Assembly (NCBI GenBank): GCA_017795105.1
Contig: CP051247.1
Span: 1,488,001 to 1,552,000 of the forward strand
DNA: 64,000 bases
Direction: 5' to 3'
DNA from: Planctomycetaceae bacterium
Lineage (GTDB): Bacteria > Planctomycetota > Planctomycetia > Planctomycetales > Planctomycetaceae
Below the pieces are notes generated by a model. It had not been told where the DNA came from and searched no databases. It was given only the letters and a program-made list of their open reading frames with translations. Positions 34,506 to 44,200 of the stretch are shown piece by piece (positions within the stretch are counted from its first letter, which is position 1; each line of letters begins with the position of its first letter). The position numbers and the translations under genes were made by a program.

Positions 34506-34540
34506 GTCCCCTCGCCCCTTGGGGAGAGGGTGAGGGGGAA
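34506..34540 (-). repeat. CCCTCACCC interspersed repeat, inverted copy
   Basis: On the minus strand it reads TTCCCCCTCACCCTCTCCCC then AAGGGGCGAGGGG, in the 270-bp gap between the XylR-type regulator and a sulfatase gene. It belongs to the same family as 16394-16440 and 37453-37496. Confidence 0.75.
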
Positions 34541-34608
34541 TTCGGCGTCCTCGCTTCGCAGGCCGTTGCTGAACACCCTAAACGCGTGAATTGAAGCAAA
34601 GTACACTG

Positions 34609-36075
34609 ATGGTTTCTGGAACGCACAATCCGCGTCCGCACAGCGGCCCCTACGGGTGGTTCGTGATTGTCCTGGTGACATTCATGCTGCTCGGTGGCCG
34701 GGATGTTGTTGCGAAGGAGACGCGGCCCGATGTGCTCATGATTGTCGTCGATGATCTCAACGACTGGATTCAGCTGCTCGATCCGGAGGCTCCGATTCGC
34801 ACGCCCAATCTTCAGCGACTGGCGGAACGCGGGATGTTGTTCACGAAGGCGTATTGCGCCTCGCCGGCCTGCAATCCGTCTCGAGTGGCGACACTCACGG
34901 GGTTGCGTCCCACGACCACCGGCGTTTATGGAAACAAGAGCGACTGGCGGAAAGCGATGCCGGATCGTAAGACGATCATGCAGCACTTTCGGGTAGGCGG
35001 GTATCGCGTCATCGGAGCCGGGAAGATCTTTCACCATCATCTCGACGGCTCTTTTCACGACGATGACTCCTTCGATGAGTTTGAACCGATGCGGCCGCAG
35101 TTGTATCCGGAGAAGAAGCTGAACGACGCTCCCGAATACGGCTCCCGGAACACCGACTGGGGTGCCTGGCCGGAACGCGAGGAATACTCAATCGATCACC
35201 ACACCGCGACCTACTGTGCCGAAGTGCTCCGCACATACGATCGCAAGCAGCCGCTCTTTCTAGCGTGCGGCATCTTCAAACCGCATTCGCCATTCTTTGC
35301 CCCGCCTGAATACCATTCGCTCAATGCCGACGTTCCTCTGCCTCGAAAACAGATGGACCTGAACCTGCCGACAGGGGCCCGGCAGCTGTTGAAGAACAAG
35401 CAATGGTTCTGGTCAGGCATGATGCAGCTTGATGAAAGAGCCCCAGGCTCCTGGCACGACTTCGTCAAAGCCTATGCGGCGTGCGTCGCCTTTGCGGATG
35501 CCCAAATCGGTCACGTGCTCGATGCCCTTGATCAGAGCGAACGGGGGAAGAATACGATCATTGTCCTCTGGTCCGATCACGGATTTCACCTCGGCGAGAA
35601 GAACCATATCGAAAAGTTTGTCCTCTGGGAGAAGACCAATCACATTCCTCTGATCATCGTCGCACCGGGGCTGACTGAAGCCGGCAGCGTTTGTACGAAA
35701 CCGGTGGATCTGATGGCGATCTCCCCGACGCTGCTCGATCTGTGCAATCTTCCCGATGAACCAGAGGCCGACGGAGTCAGCCTGCGCCCACTGCTCGAAG
35801 ATCCCGCCGCTGACTGGAATCGTCCTGCCTTGATGACGTACATGCCAGGCAATCATGCGGTTCGCAGCGAACGCTGGCGTTACATCCGCTACGCCGACGG
35901 CAGTGAAGAACTCTACGACCACGCCCAAGATCCATTCGAGTGGAACAACCTGGCATCCGATCCGCAGTTTGCCAGGATCATTGAGCAACACAGAACGTGG
36001 CTGCCGGACCAGGAAGCGGCTCAGGTTTCCGATCTGAAGAAGTGGAAGCCGACTCGCGGCCAGGTCCCGAAATAG
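34609..36075 (+). CDS. Secreted sulfatase (iduronate-2-sulfatase-like)
   Basis: A 488-residue sulfatase. A hydrophobic signal (about residues 17-33, FVIVLVTFMLLGG) is followed by MIVVDDLNDW, the formylglycine motif SPACNPSRVATLTGLRP near residue 90, VIGAGKIFHH, GIFKPHSPFF, and VLWSDHGFHLGEKNHIEKF. The SDHGFHLGEK block places it in the iduronate-2-sulfatase-like branch. The start is unsettled: the ATG at 34609 is given, a TTG lies at 34591, and an ATG at 34684 sits within the hydrophobic segment. The first codons run through a copy of an interspersed repeat (34630-34653), which translates as PRPHSGPYG. The gene lies 40 bp upstream of the sialic-acid locus and may be co-transcribed with it. Confidence 0.9.
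   Translation: MVSGTHNPRPHSGPYGWFVIVLVTFMLLGGRDVVAKETRPDVLMIVVDDLNDWIQLLDPEAPIRTPNLQRLAERGMLFTKAYCASPACNPSRVATLTGLRPTTTGVYGNKSDWRKAMPDRKTIMQHFRVGGYRVIGAGKIFHHHLDGSFHDDDSFDEFEPMRPQLYPEKKLNDAPEYGSRNTDWGAWPEREEYSIDHHTATYCAEVLRTYDRKQPLFLACGIFKPHSPFFAPPEYHSLNADVPLPRKQMDLNLPTGARQLLKNKQWFWSGMMQLDERAPGSWHDFVKAYAACVAFADAQIGHVLDALDQSERGKNTIIVLWSDHGFHLGEKNHIEKFVLWEKTNHIPLIIVAPGLTEAGSVCTKPVDLMAISPTLLDLCNLPDEPEADGVSLRPLLEDPAADWNRPALMTYMPGNHAVRSERWRYIRYADGSEELYDHAQDPFEWNNLASDPQFARIIEQHRTWLPDQEAAQVSDLKKWKPTRGQVPK
34630..34653 (-). repeat. GTAGGGTCCGCTGTGCGG repeat across a sulfatase start region
   Basis: The plus strand reads CCGCGTCCGCACAGCGGCCC then CTAC. It is a diverged copy of the element at 46780-46802 (same strand) and 46649-46672 (opposite strand). 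The sequence upstream also matches the 46780 copy (TTGAAGCAAAGTACACTG against TTGAAGCAGAGTAAACTG), so the repeat unit is longer than the palindrome. Confidence 0.75.
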
Positions 36076-36114
36076 TTCAACAATCGACTGTCACTTACCA
36101 AGGATTGAATCGAC

Positions 36115-37257
36115 ATGCATCGCTTCACGTTTTCCCTTCTGGCAATTCTCACGTTGCTGGCGCCCTGCTCCGTAACAGCGGGAGAACAGGCACTCTCACA
36201 GACCGACATCTTCGTCTCAGGAGAAGGTGGCTATCACAGCTATCGCATCCCTTCAATTATTCGCACGAAAGCGGGCACGCTGCTCGCGTTCTGCGAAGGT
36301 CGCAAAGACAGTCGATCGGACGCCGGGAACATCGATCTGGTCCTGCGTCGATCGTTTGATCACGGCAAGACCTGGTCGAAGATGCAGGTTGTCTGGGACG
36401 ATGCGGGGAACACGTGCGGAAACCCCTGCCCGGTGGTCGATCAGGAAACTGGCACCATCTGGCTGCTGCTCACCTGGAACGCCGGTGACATCCACGAGGG
36501 TAAGATCCAGGCTGGCTTCGGCAAAGATTCTCGACACGTCTATGTCGCATCCTCCAGTGACGATGGAGCAACCTGGACGCCTCCGAAACAGATCACCCGC
36601 GACGCGAAAGACGAATCGTGGAGCTGGTACGCGACCGGCCCCGGTTCCGGCATCCAGATTCAGCACGGCGAACATGCCGGCCGGATGGTCATTCCGTGCG
36701 ATCACAAGATTCCGACTGCGAAGGGAACTCGCTTCCGTTCGCACGTCATTTACTCCGACGACAACGGCGCCACCTGGTACCGGGGAGGATCGGCTCCGAA
36801 GGATGAAGTCAACGAGTGCGAAGTCGTCGAACTCTCTGACGGAACGCTCCTGCTCAACATGCGAAATTACGATCGCTCCAACCGATCACGGCAGGTCTGC
36901 TTCAGTGATGACGGCGGCAACACATGGCGGGATCAGCAACACGACGACACGCTCGTTTCGCCGACCTGTCAGGCCAGTATTCACCGTGTGCGTCATGCCG
37001 AGGGGGACAAACCGGGCGTGATTCTGTTCTCAAATCCCGCCACGCCCGACAAACGCGAACGACTGACCATTCGCGCCAGCTACGACGATTGCCAGACCTG
37101 GGCCCACTCGCGTGTGCTTCATGAAGGGAGCAGTGCCTATTCTTCGCTCTGCGTTATCGAAGACGACCTCGTCGGCTGCCTGTATGAACGGGACAACTAC
37201 GGCAAGATTACCCTCGCCCGTTTCCCGATCGGCTGGGTAGAGGGCGGCGGTCAGTAG
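36115..37257 (+). CDS. Secreted exo-alpha-sialidase (GH33)
   Basis: A 380-residue sialidase that releases terminal sialic acids from glycoconjugates. It has a signal peptide (about 1-22, ending VTA), then GGYHSYRIPSII (the YRIP motif with the first catalytic-triad Arg), GRKDSRSDAGNIDLVLRRS (the acid/base Asp region), and four Asp-boxes: SFDHGKTW, SSDDGATW, SDDNGATW, SDDGGNTW. VNECEVVELSDG provides the Glu that pairs with the nucleophilic Tyr in SSAYSSLCVI. Length is that of a bare six-bladed propeller without a binding module. It opens a row of four same-strand genes for sialic-acid use. AAGGA precedes the ATG. Confidence 0.93.
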   Translation: MHRFTFSLLAILTLLAPCSVTAGEQALSQTDIFVSGEGGYHSYRIPSIIRTKAGTLLAFCEGRKDSRSDAGNIDLVLRRSFDHGKTWSKMQVVWDDAGNTCGNPCPVVDQETGTIWLLLTWNAGDIHEGKIQAGFGKDSRHVYVASSSDDGATWTPPKQITRDAKDESWSWYATGPGSGIQIQHGEHAGRMVIPCDHKIPTAKGTRFRSHVIYSDDNGATWYRGGSAPKDEVNECEVVELSDGTLLLNMRNYDRSNRSRQVCFSDDGGNTWRDQQHDDTLVSPTCQASIHRVRHAEGDKPGVILFSNPATPDKRERLTIRASYDDCQTWAHSRVLHEGSSAYSSLCVIEDDLVGCLYERDNYGKITLARFPIGWVEGGGQ

Positions 37258-37587
37258 GATCAAGAACTTCTCACTGAGCGGCGGCTGACGGGAACCTGCT
37301 CTACGGGGCTGCCGATCGAGATGTAATAGACAAACCGTATCCCTTCTCCACCTCCAGGGGGAGAAGGTGCTCGAAGGGCGGATGAGGGGGCGATCAATCA
37401 GCGACGTAGTATTTCAGTATGAAATCAGCGGCCTGTGAAACAGTTCGCCCGCACTTCTCCCTCACCCTAACCCTCTCCCATAAGGGGGTGAGGGAACTCT
37501 GACTAACTGACATCTTCCGATCGACCGACCACGTCGGGACTGACCGCGACCCATTTAGAACCACAACCTCTCACAGAAAGACGTTGA
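37258..37587. other. Intergenic region with two CCCTCACCC-type repeats
   Basis: A 330-bp gap within the sialic-acid locus. It holds a diverged repeat at 37341-37390 (CCCTTCTCCACCTCCAGGGG, then GAGAAGG) and a good copy at 37453-37496 (TTCTCCCTCACCCTAACCCT, then CTCCC and AGGGGGTGAGGGA). No open frame of note. The gap may separate the first sialidase gene from the nanA transcription unit. Confidence 0.7.
37453..37496 (+). repeat. CCCTCACCC interspersed repeat, copy 3
   Basis: TTCTCCCTCACCCTAACCCT followed by CTCCCATAAGGGGGTGAGGG. It shares about 20 further bases upstream with the copy near 16394, showing that the duplicated unit is roughly 60 bp. Confidence 0.8.
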
Positions 37588-38529
37588 ATGTCACTTTCTC
37601 GCCCCCATCTGCAGGGTTTGATTGCGGCCACATTCACTCCGTTTCAATCCGATGGTTCACTTGATCTCGGCAAGGTGCCGGCCATGGTGGACCATCTGGT
37701 CGAGCAGAAGATCGCTGGCCTGTATGTGCTCGGCAGCACGGGTGAAGGGATCTCTGCGACGTTTCAGGAACGATGTGATGCAGCCGAGGCGTTTATTGGT
37801 GCGGCTGCGGGGCGATTGCCGGTCATCATTCAGGTTGGCAGCGAGAGTCTCGCCCAGGCGGCGGAGCTGGCCGCTCATGCACAGGCTGCCGGAGCGGATG
37901 CGATCTCGGCTGTCAGTCCGGTTTACTTCAAACCCGATTCGGTTGATACGCTGATCGCCTCCATGGCTCAGATCACAGCCGGGGCTCCGGAACTGCCATT
38001 TTACTACTATCACATCCCGGCGATTACGGGAGTGAATCTCAACATGGTTGAGTTTCTTCGCACGGCCGGAGATCGCATTCCGACGCTGGCGGGAATCAAG
38101 TTCACCTCGCCAGCCGTGCACGAGTTCCAGGCCTGTGTTGAAGCGGCAGGCGACCGCTACCAGATCTTCTGGGGGCTCGACGAAATGCTGCTGGCCGGGC
38201 TAACGGCCGGAGCGGTCGCGGCGGTCGGGAGTACCTATAACTTCGCAGCCCCGATCTATCAACAGCTGTTGACCTCTTACGCCGCCGGTGACCTGCCTGC
38301 AGCAAAGCAGATGCAGGCGCGTTCTCAGGAGATCGTGCGGACGTTCGTGCCTTATGGTCCGCGAGCGGCCCAGAAGACAATCATGTCGCTGATCGGCATC
38401 GACTGCGGTCCGCCCCGTCTGCCGAATGTTCCGCTGACAGCAGAACGAACCGAAGCCCTCCGCAGAGATCTGGAGCAGATCGGCTTCTTCGACTGGATTC
38501 GACAACCAGCTGGATCGACATCGGCCTGA
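37588..38529 (+). CDS. nanA: N-acetylneuraminate lyase (DHDPS superfamily)
   Basis: A 313-residue cytoplasmic class I aldolase that splits N-acetylneuraminate into pyruvate and N-acetylmannosamine. Key sequences: LIAATFTPFQSDGSLD at the start, VLGSTGEGISATFQER (the GSTGE pyruvate-binding motif), FYYYHIPAITGVNL with the catalytic Tyr, LAGIKFTSPAVHEF with the Schiff-base Lys, and FWGLDEMLLAGLTAGAVAAVGSTYN. This combination, especially YYYHIP and GSTGEG, fits NanA rather than dihydrodipicolinate synthase. The position between sialidase and sialic-acid transport genes confirms the role. No NanE or NanK follows in the window, so disposal of N-acetylmannosamine must be encoded elsewhere. Confidence 0.93.
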   Translation: MSLSRPHLQGLIAATFTPFQSDGSLDLGKVPAMVDHLVEQKIAGLYVLGSTGEGISATFQERCDAAEAFIGAAAGRLPVIIQVGSESLAQAAELAAHAQAAGADAISAVSPVYFKPDSVDTLIASMAQITAGAPELPFYYYHIPAITGVNLNMVEFLRTAGDRIPTLAGIKFTSPAVHEFQACVEAAGDRYQIFWGLDEMLLAGLTAGAVAAVGSTYNFAAPIYQQLLTSYAAGDLPAAKQMQARSQEIVRTFVPYGPRAAQKTIMSLIGIDCGPPRLPNVPLTAERTEALRRDLEQIGFFDWIRQPAGSTSA

Positions 38530-38567
38530 ACCCCGAAATGCAGTCGCTCGAACCTGAAGATCACCTC

Positions 38568-41222
38568 ATGAAGTCCACCATCGCACTCTCTATCATTTTG
38601 TTCCTGCTTCTGCCCTGGCAAAGAGCGGACGCGCAGCCGGCCCCCGCCACTGCGGAAGAGACGCCTGCGGCACAAACGTCCTCAGATGGCCCGTCGGCCA
38701 TGCTCGACTGGCAAGCGCTGCCCGATCTTCCCGATCCACTCGGTGTCGCGGGCCCTTTTGTGGGAGTGCACAACGAAGCGCTCATCGTGGCTGGCGGCGC
38801 GAACTTTCCTCAGCCGGTCTGGGAAACATCGAAAGTCTGGCACGACGCGATCTACGTTCTGACCCGGACCGCCGACGGCTATGAGTGGACGACTGCCGAT
38901 CCCCTCCCGCGACCGACCGGTTACGGAGCCGCCGTCTCGACTCCCGATGGTGTGGTCTGCATGGGCGGAAACGATAGTGAGTCGACGTTCCGCGAAGTCT
39001 TGCTCCTGAAGTGGGATGCTGAATCAAAGCAGATCACTCAAGTGGACTACCCTTCCCTTCCGCAGCCGTGTGCGCATGGGCAGGCAGTGCTCATCGGAAA
39101 CACGATCTACCTCGCAGGTGGCCAGAGCGGGTCAGGTCTCGACTCGGCGATGAACAACTTCTGGGCCCTCGATCTTTCGCACAAAGATGATCCGACGGCC
39201 TTTGCATGGAAAGAACTGGAGGCCTGGCCGGGCCCTTCGCGGTCGCTCAACCTGACGGTTGCCCAGCACAACGGGTATCACGAATGCGTCTATGTGATGA
39301 GCGGACGTCGGCAGGACGGAGAGAATGTCGTGTTTCTCAAAGACGTCTGGGAGTACACGCCGAAGACCAACAGCTGGCGGCAACGGCAGGACGCTCCCCG
39401 GTCGGTGATGGCCGGCACGGCAATCGGTATCGGACAGAGCCATCTCGTCGTCCTCGGCGGGGATGATGGCGAACTGTTCCTGAAAGCCGATGAACTCAAA
39501 GACGACCATCCCGGTTTCATCCGGGAGTCACTCACCTATCACACCGTCACCGATACCTGGTCATCGGGGGGACCGATGCCGGCCAATCATGTGACGACAA
39601 TCCCGGTGATGTGGAACGACCGGATCGTCATCGCCTCTGGCGAAGTGCGGCCGCGCGTGCGGACTTCCGGAATCTGGTCGATCTCGCCGAAGAGTTCTCA
39701 GGGGGGATTCGCCACCTTCGATTATATCGTGCTCTTCACCTATCTGGCCGCCATGGTCGGAATCGGCGTCTATTTCACTCGCCGCAACAAGAACACCGAC
39801 GACTTCTTCCGGGGCGGGAAGCATATCCCCTGGTGGGCAGCTGGCTGCAGTATCTTCGCGACAATGCTCAGTTCACTGACATTCACCGGCATCCCCAGCA
39901 AAGCATTTGCGCAGGACTGGGTCTACGCGACCGGGAATATGATGATTCCCGTCGTCGCTTTTCTGGCGGTCTTCGTCGCCCTGCCTTTCTATCGCCGGTT
40001 GGATGTCACCAGTGCCTACGAATACCTGGAGAAGCGATTCAGCCGCGGCGTGCGACTCTTTGGCAGCGCCAGCTTCGCCGTCTTCCACATTTTTCGGATG
40101 GCGGTCGTGATGTCACTCACCGCACTGGCCCTCGCCGTTGCAACTCCACTCACTCCGCAACAGTCGGTTCTGCTGATGGGTATTCTGAGCATCATTTACT
40201 GCACCATGGGTGGAATCGAAGCGGTGATCTGGACGGACACGCTGCAGACGTTCGTTCTGCTCGGCGGGGCGATCTTCGCACTCGTTCTGCTGATCAACGG
40301 GGTCGACGGCAGTCTCACCGAGACCATTGCCCAGGCGGCCAATGCCGAGAAGTTCCGGATGGCGAACTTTCACTGGGATCTGACCGATGCTCAACTCGCG
40401 TTGTGGGTCATCATCATCGGCGGGATTGGGCAGAACATCTCGTCTTACACCGCAGATCAAGCCGTTGTGCAGCGGTATATGACCTCGCCGACGCAGAAGC
40501 TCGCCGCCCGTTCGATCTGGACCAATGCCATTCTCACGATTCCGGCGACGTTTCTGTTTTTCTCGATCGGCACGGCTCTGTTCGCCTACTACCGCAGTCA
40601 TCCGGACAAGCTCGACCCGACAGTCACGACCGACCAGATCTTCCCGATGTTCATCGCCCGCGAGATGCCGATCGGTGTCGCCGGGTTGATTGTGGCCGGC
40701 ATCTTCTCGGCGGCTCAGTCAACAGTGTCGACGAGCATGAATTCGATTACAACTGCGGTCGTCACCGACTTTTTAAGACCGTGGAATCTCTGCAACAGCG
40801 AGCGATCCTACCTCACCGTAGCCCGTATTCTCACTGCCGTTGTTGGGGTGCTTGGAACCTGCTTCGCACTGATGTTTATCGATCCGGAGATTCGTTCGCT
40901 GTTCGACACGTTCATGAAAGTCATCGGCCTGCTGATGGGCGTGCTCGGGGGGCTGTTTCTGCTCGGCGTGGGAACAACCCGGGCCAACGCGTTCGGCGCA
41001 CTGGCCGGTGCATTCGTCGGGACCATCACCATGCTGACGGTTTGGCAGTACACGCGGGTCAATGGCTACCTCTACACCGCAATCGGCATCGCATCCTGTG
41101 TGATGGCCGGCTATCTCGCCAGCCTGATCAGTGGGGAACCACAACGGGATCTGACCGGTTTGACCATCTACACGAGTTCCGACAGTCCGGCATCAACGAC
41201 TGATGCCGCGGCCACGACTTGA
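38568..41222 (+). CDS. Sialic-acid mutarotase (kelch) fused to sodium/solute symporter
   Basis: An 884-residue fusion. A signal peptide (about 1-23) leads a six-kelch propeller of the cyclically permuted NanM/YjhT mutarotase type (about residues 45-375: GPFVGVHNEALIVAGGANFP, KVWHDAIYVL, and later IYLAGGQSG). This should equilibrate sialic-acid anomers outside the membrane. From about residue 384 a sodium:solute symporter begins (DYIVLFTYLAAMVGIGVYF, RRNKNTDDFFRGGKHIPWW, LGS-like region MLSSLTFTGIPSKAF, QNISSYTADQAVVQRYM, AGIFSAAQSTVSTSMNSI), with about 13 helices to residue 865. It would import the sialic acid freed by the sialidases for the lyase encoded 38 bp upstream. The ATG at 38568 is preferred because it begins the signal peptide. 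Confidence 0.9.
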   Translation: MKSTIALSIILFLLLPWQRADAQPAPATAEETPAAQTSSDGPSAMLDWQALPDLPDPLGVAGPFVGVHNEALIVAGGANFPQPVWETSKVWHDAIYVLTRTADGYEWTTADPLPRPTGYGAAVSTPDGVVCMGGNDSESTFREVLLLKWDAESKQITQVDYPSLPQPCAHGQAVLIGNTIYLAGGQSGSGLDSAMNNFWALDLSHKDDPTAFAWKELEAWPGPSRSLNLTVAQHNGYHECVYVMSGRRQDGENVVFLKDVWEYTPKTNSWRQRQDAPRSVMAGTAIGIGQSHLVVLGGDDGELFLKADELKDDHPGFIRESLTYHTVTDTWSSGGPMPANHVTTIPVMWNDRIVIASGEVRPRVRTSGIWSISPKSSQGGFATFDYIVLFTYLAAMVGIGVYFTRRNKNTDDFFRGGKHIPWWAAGCSIFATMLSSLTFTGIPSKAFAQDWVYATGNMMIPVVAFLAVFVALPFYRRLDVTSAYEYLEKRFSRGVRLFGSASFAVFHIFRMAVVMSLTALALAVATPLTPQQSVLLMGILSIIYCTMGGIEAVIWTDTLQTFVLLGGAIFALVLLINGVDGSLTETIAQAANAEKFRMANFHWDLTDAQLALWVIIIGGIGQNISSYTADQAVVQRYMTSPTQKLAARSIWTNAILTIPATFLFFSIGTALFAYYRSHPDKLDPTVTTDQIFPMFIAREMPIGVAGLIVAGIFSAAQSTVSTSMNSITTAVVTDFLRPWNLCNSERSYLTVARILTAVVGVLGTCFALMFIDPEIRSLFDTFMKVIGLLMGVLGGLFLLGVGTTRANAFGALAGAFVGTITMLTVWQYTRVNGYLYTAIGIASCVMAGYLASLISGEPQRDLTGLTIYTSSDSPASTTDAAATT

Positions 41223-41252
41223 CCGCTCAACATCATCGCTGAGGAGAGAACC

Positions 41253-44200
41253 ATGCGCTCTCGTTTTCTGCCTGCCATCCTGTTCTATCTCGGCCTGCTC
41301 TGCCACTGCTCTGGGGTAACCGTCGGGGCTGAGATCACGAAGACCGATCTCTTCACTGCCGGAGAAGATGGCTACAAACTGTACCGCATTCCGGGCATCG
41401 TCGTCACAACGAAGGGAACTGTTCTCGCGTATTGCGAAGCCCGGAAGAGTGACCGCGGCGACTGGGGAACCATCGATATCCCCATGCGACGGAGTACCGA
41501 TGGCGGAACCACCTGGGAGCCGGCCCGGCAGATCGTGCATGTCGAAGGCGATCTTCCGATCAACCCCGTGGCGGCTGCACAGAACCTCGATAAGCCGGGC
41601 GAAAATACCGTCAACAACCCGGTCGCCATTGTCGATCACGAGACGGGAGCCGTGCATTTCCTCTACTGCCTCGAATACATGCGTTGCTTCTACATGCGAA
41701 GCGACGATGACGGGCTCAGCTGGACAGAACCGGTTGAGATCACCGAAACGTTCGAGAAGTTTCGCCCTGACTACGACTGGAAGGTCATCGCAACCGGTCC
41801 GGCACACGGGATTCAACTGCAGCAGGGCAAACACGCCGGCCGGCTGGTGGTGCCGGTCTGGATTTCACCGGGCACGGGTGGACATGCTCATCGCCCTTCG
41901 GTGACGGCAACAATCTGCAGCGACGATCATGGTCAGACATGGCACCGCGGAGAGATCGCCATCCCCGATACAGACGAGTTCATCTTTCCCAATGAAACCG
42001 CGGTCGTGGAACTCGCTGATGGCTCCGTGATGCTCAATGCCCGGAGCGAGTCCAAACGAAATCGCCGACTCGTAACCGTCAGTCCCAACGGGGCGACCGA
42101 CTGGTCAGAGCCTCGTTTCGATCCTGCTCTGCTGGAACCGATCTGCATGGGGGCAATCGCCCGCGTCCGTGATCCGCAAGGATCTGAGCCCGGACTGATC
42201 GCGTTCTCGAACCCGCATAACCTCAGCAGAAGAGATCGCAAAGAGGTGGCCGGGCAGAAACGGGATCGGGTGAACGTGACCGTTAAGCTGAGCGAAGATG
42301 AAGGCCAGACATGGCCACATCAGCGAGTGATTGAACCCGGCTTCAGTGGCTATAGCGACCTGGCCGCGTTGCCCGACGGAACGATTCTCTGTTTCTACGA
42401 ACGCGGGACAACCGATGGCGTCAACCATTACCGAACGGGGCAGCTGACCGTCGCGAAGTTCAGTGAAGAATGGGTCCGGCAAGGTTCGACGACTGATGCC
42501 GACGTCTGCGTGTACGGCGGAACTTCCGGCGGGGTCGCTGCAGCTGTCCAGGCCGCCCGTATGGGGAAACGGGTCGTGTTGGTCGAACCGGGCCTGCATC
42601 TCGGCGGCATGACCTCGGGTGGACTCAGTGCAGTCGATATCGGCGAGCCGCGAAGCGTTGGAGGGATCGCTCGCGAATACTTTACGAGACTCGTTGCTAC
42701 CTACGGAAAACAACTGCAGTGGGATGAAGGATTCAAAGGGCACGGCGGTCCTGCCACCGGAGGTTCGTATTCAATCGAGCCTCATATCGCCGAGCGAGTT
42801 TTCGATGAAATGGCAGAAGAAGCCGGGGTGGTCGTGATGAAGAACGCCCGTCTCGCCTCGGTGCAGAAAGACGGGACACGCATCACGGAACTCATCCTCG
42901 AAGACGGCCGGACCGTGCAAGCCGGCATGTTCATCGACACCACGTACGAAGGCGATTTGATGGCGGCCGCGGGAGTTGACTACACCCTCATCCGGGAGAG
43001 CAACGACCAGTACGGCGAAACGTATAACGGCATCTACTACAGTGACAAGTACAAGCCACGCACTGAACATCTCAAACCGGGCTCCAATGGACGGGTGCCA
43101 GGCGGCCAGGGCGTCTGGGATCGCGATTTCCCGCTCGATCCGTATGTCGTCAAAGGGGACCCCTTCAGCGGATTGCTCCCGCTGGTCAACGCAGGTAAAC
43201 TGGGCACTCCCGGTGAAGCTGCGCCGGGTGTGCAGGCCTACTGTTATCGCCTCTGCATGACGACCGATCCGGACAACATGCGGCCCATTACGAAACCGGA
43301 CGATTACGACCCTGCACGCTATGAACTCGTCGTTCGCTTTATCGAAGCGTGTCTGGCTCAGGGAGACGACATGGATCTCCGCTGGTTCAGCAAGCACGAC
43401 CCGCTGCCGAACAGCAAATGGGACTTCAACACGGCGACCTTCGGCGGCAATCTCCCCGGCTTCAGCTGGGCATGGCCCGAAGCGAGTTATGACAAACGCG
43501 AGGAACTGGCCCGCGAGCTCGAGAACTATCACCGCGGACTGCTCTACTTTCTCGCCCATGACCCACGTGTCCCGGAGAAGGTCCGCAATGACATGAGCCG
43601 ATTCGGACTGCCGAAAGATGAATTCCCCGACACCGAAGGCTGGCCGCATCAGATCTATGTTCGCGAAGGGCGACGAATGGTGAGCGACTTCGTGATGACC
43701 GAGCATCACACGTTCGGCCGGAGATTCGCCCCGAAGTCGATTGGTCTGGGATCGTATGGGACCGATGCCCATGAAATCCGCCGTATTGTGAAAGATGGAG
43801 TCGTCACCCGCGAAGGCAAGATCGCCACCGGCCGGGGAGGCTTCGGCCCCTACCAGATTGGCTACGACGCGATCGTGCCGAAGAAGAGTCAGTGCACCAA
43901 TTTGCTTGTCACGTTCGCACTGTCGGCCAGTCACTCGGCGTTCGCCAGCATTCGCATGGAGCCGCCATTCATGATCACGAGCCAATCAGCAGCGACGGCT
44001 GCCTGTCTGGCTCTCAATGAAGACGTTCCGATTCAGGATGTCGAGTATGATCAACTGAAAGAACATCTCCGGACGAACGGTCAGATCCTGCACTGGCCGC
44101 CGGGACAAACGCCGCCGAGTGAGCTGCCGGGGATCGTTCTTGATGACTCGTCAGCAGAATTCCAGGGGAAGTGGGTCACCAGTGGCAGACAACACTCTCT

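Noticed and set aside
39611..41203. A 530-codon frame overlapping the symporter in another phase
   Set aside because: It is Arg/His-rich, with no membrane helices, inside a well-supported transporter gene.
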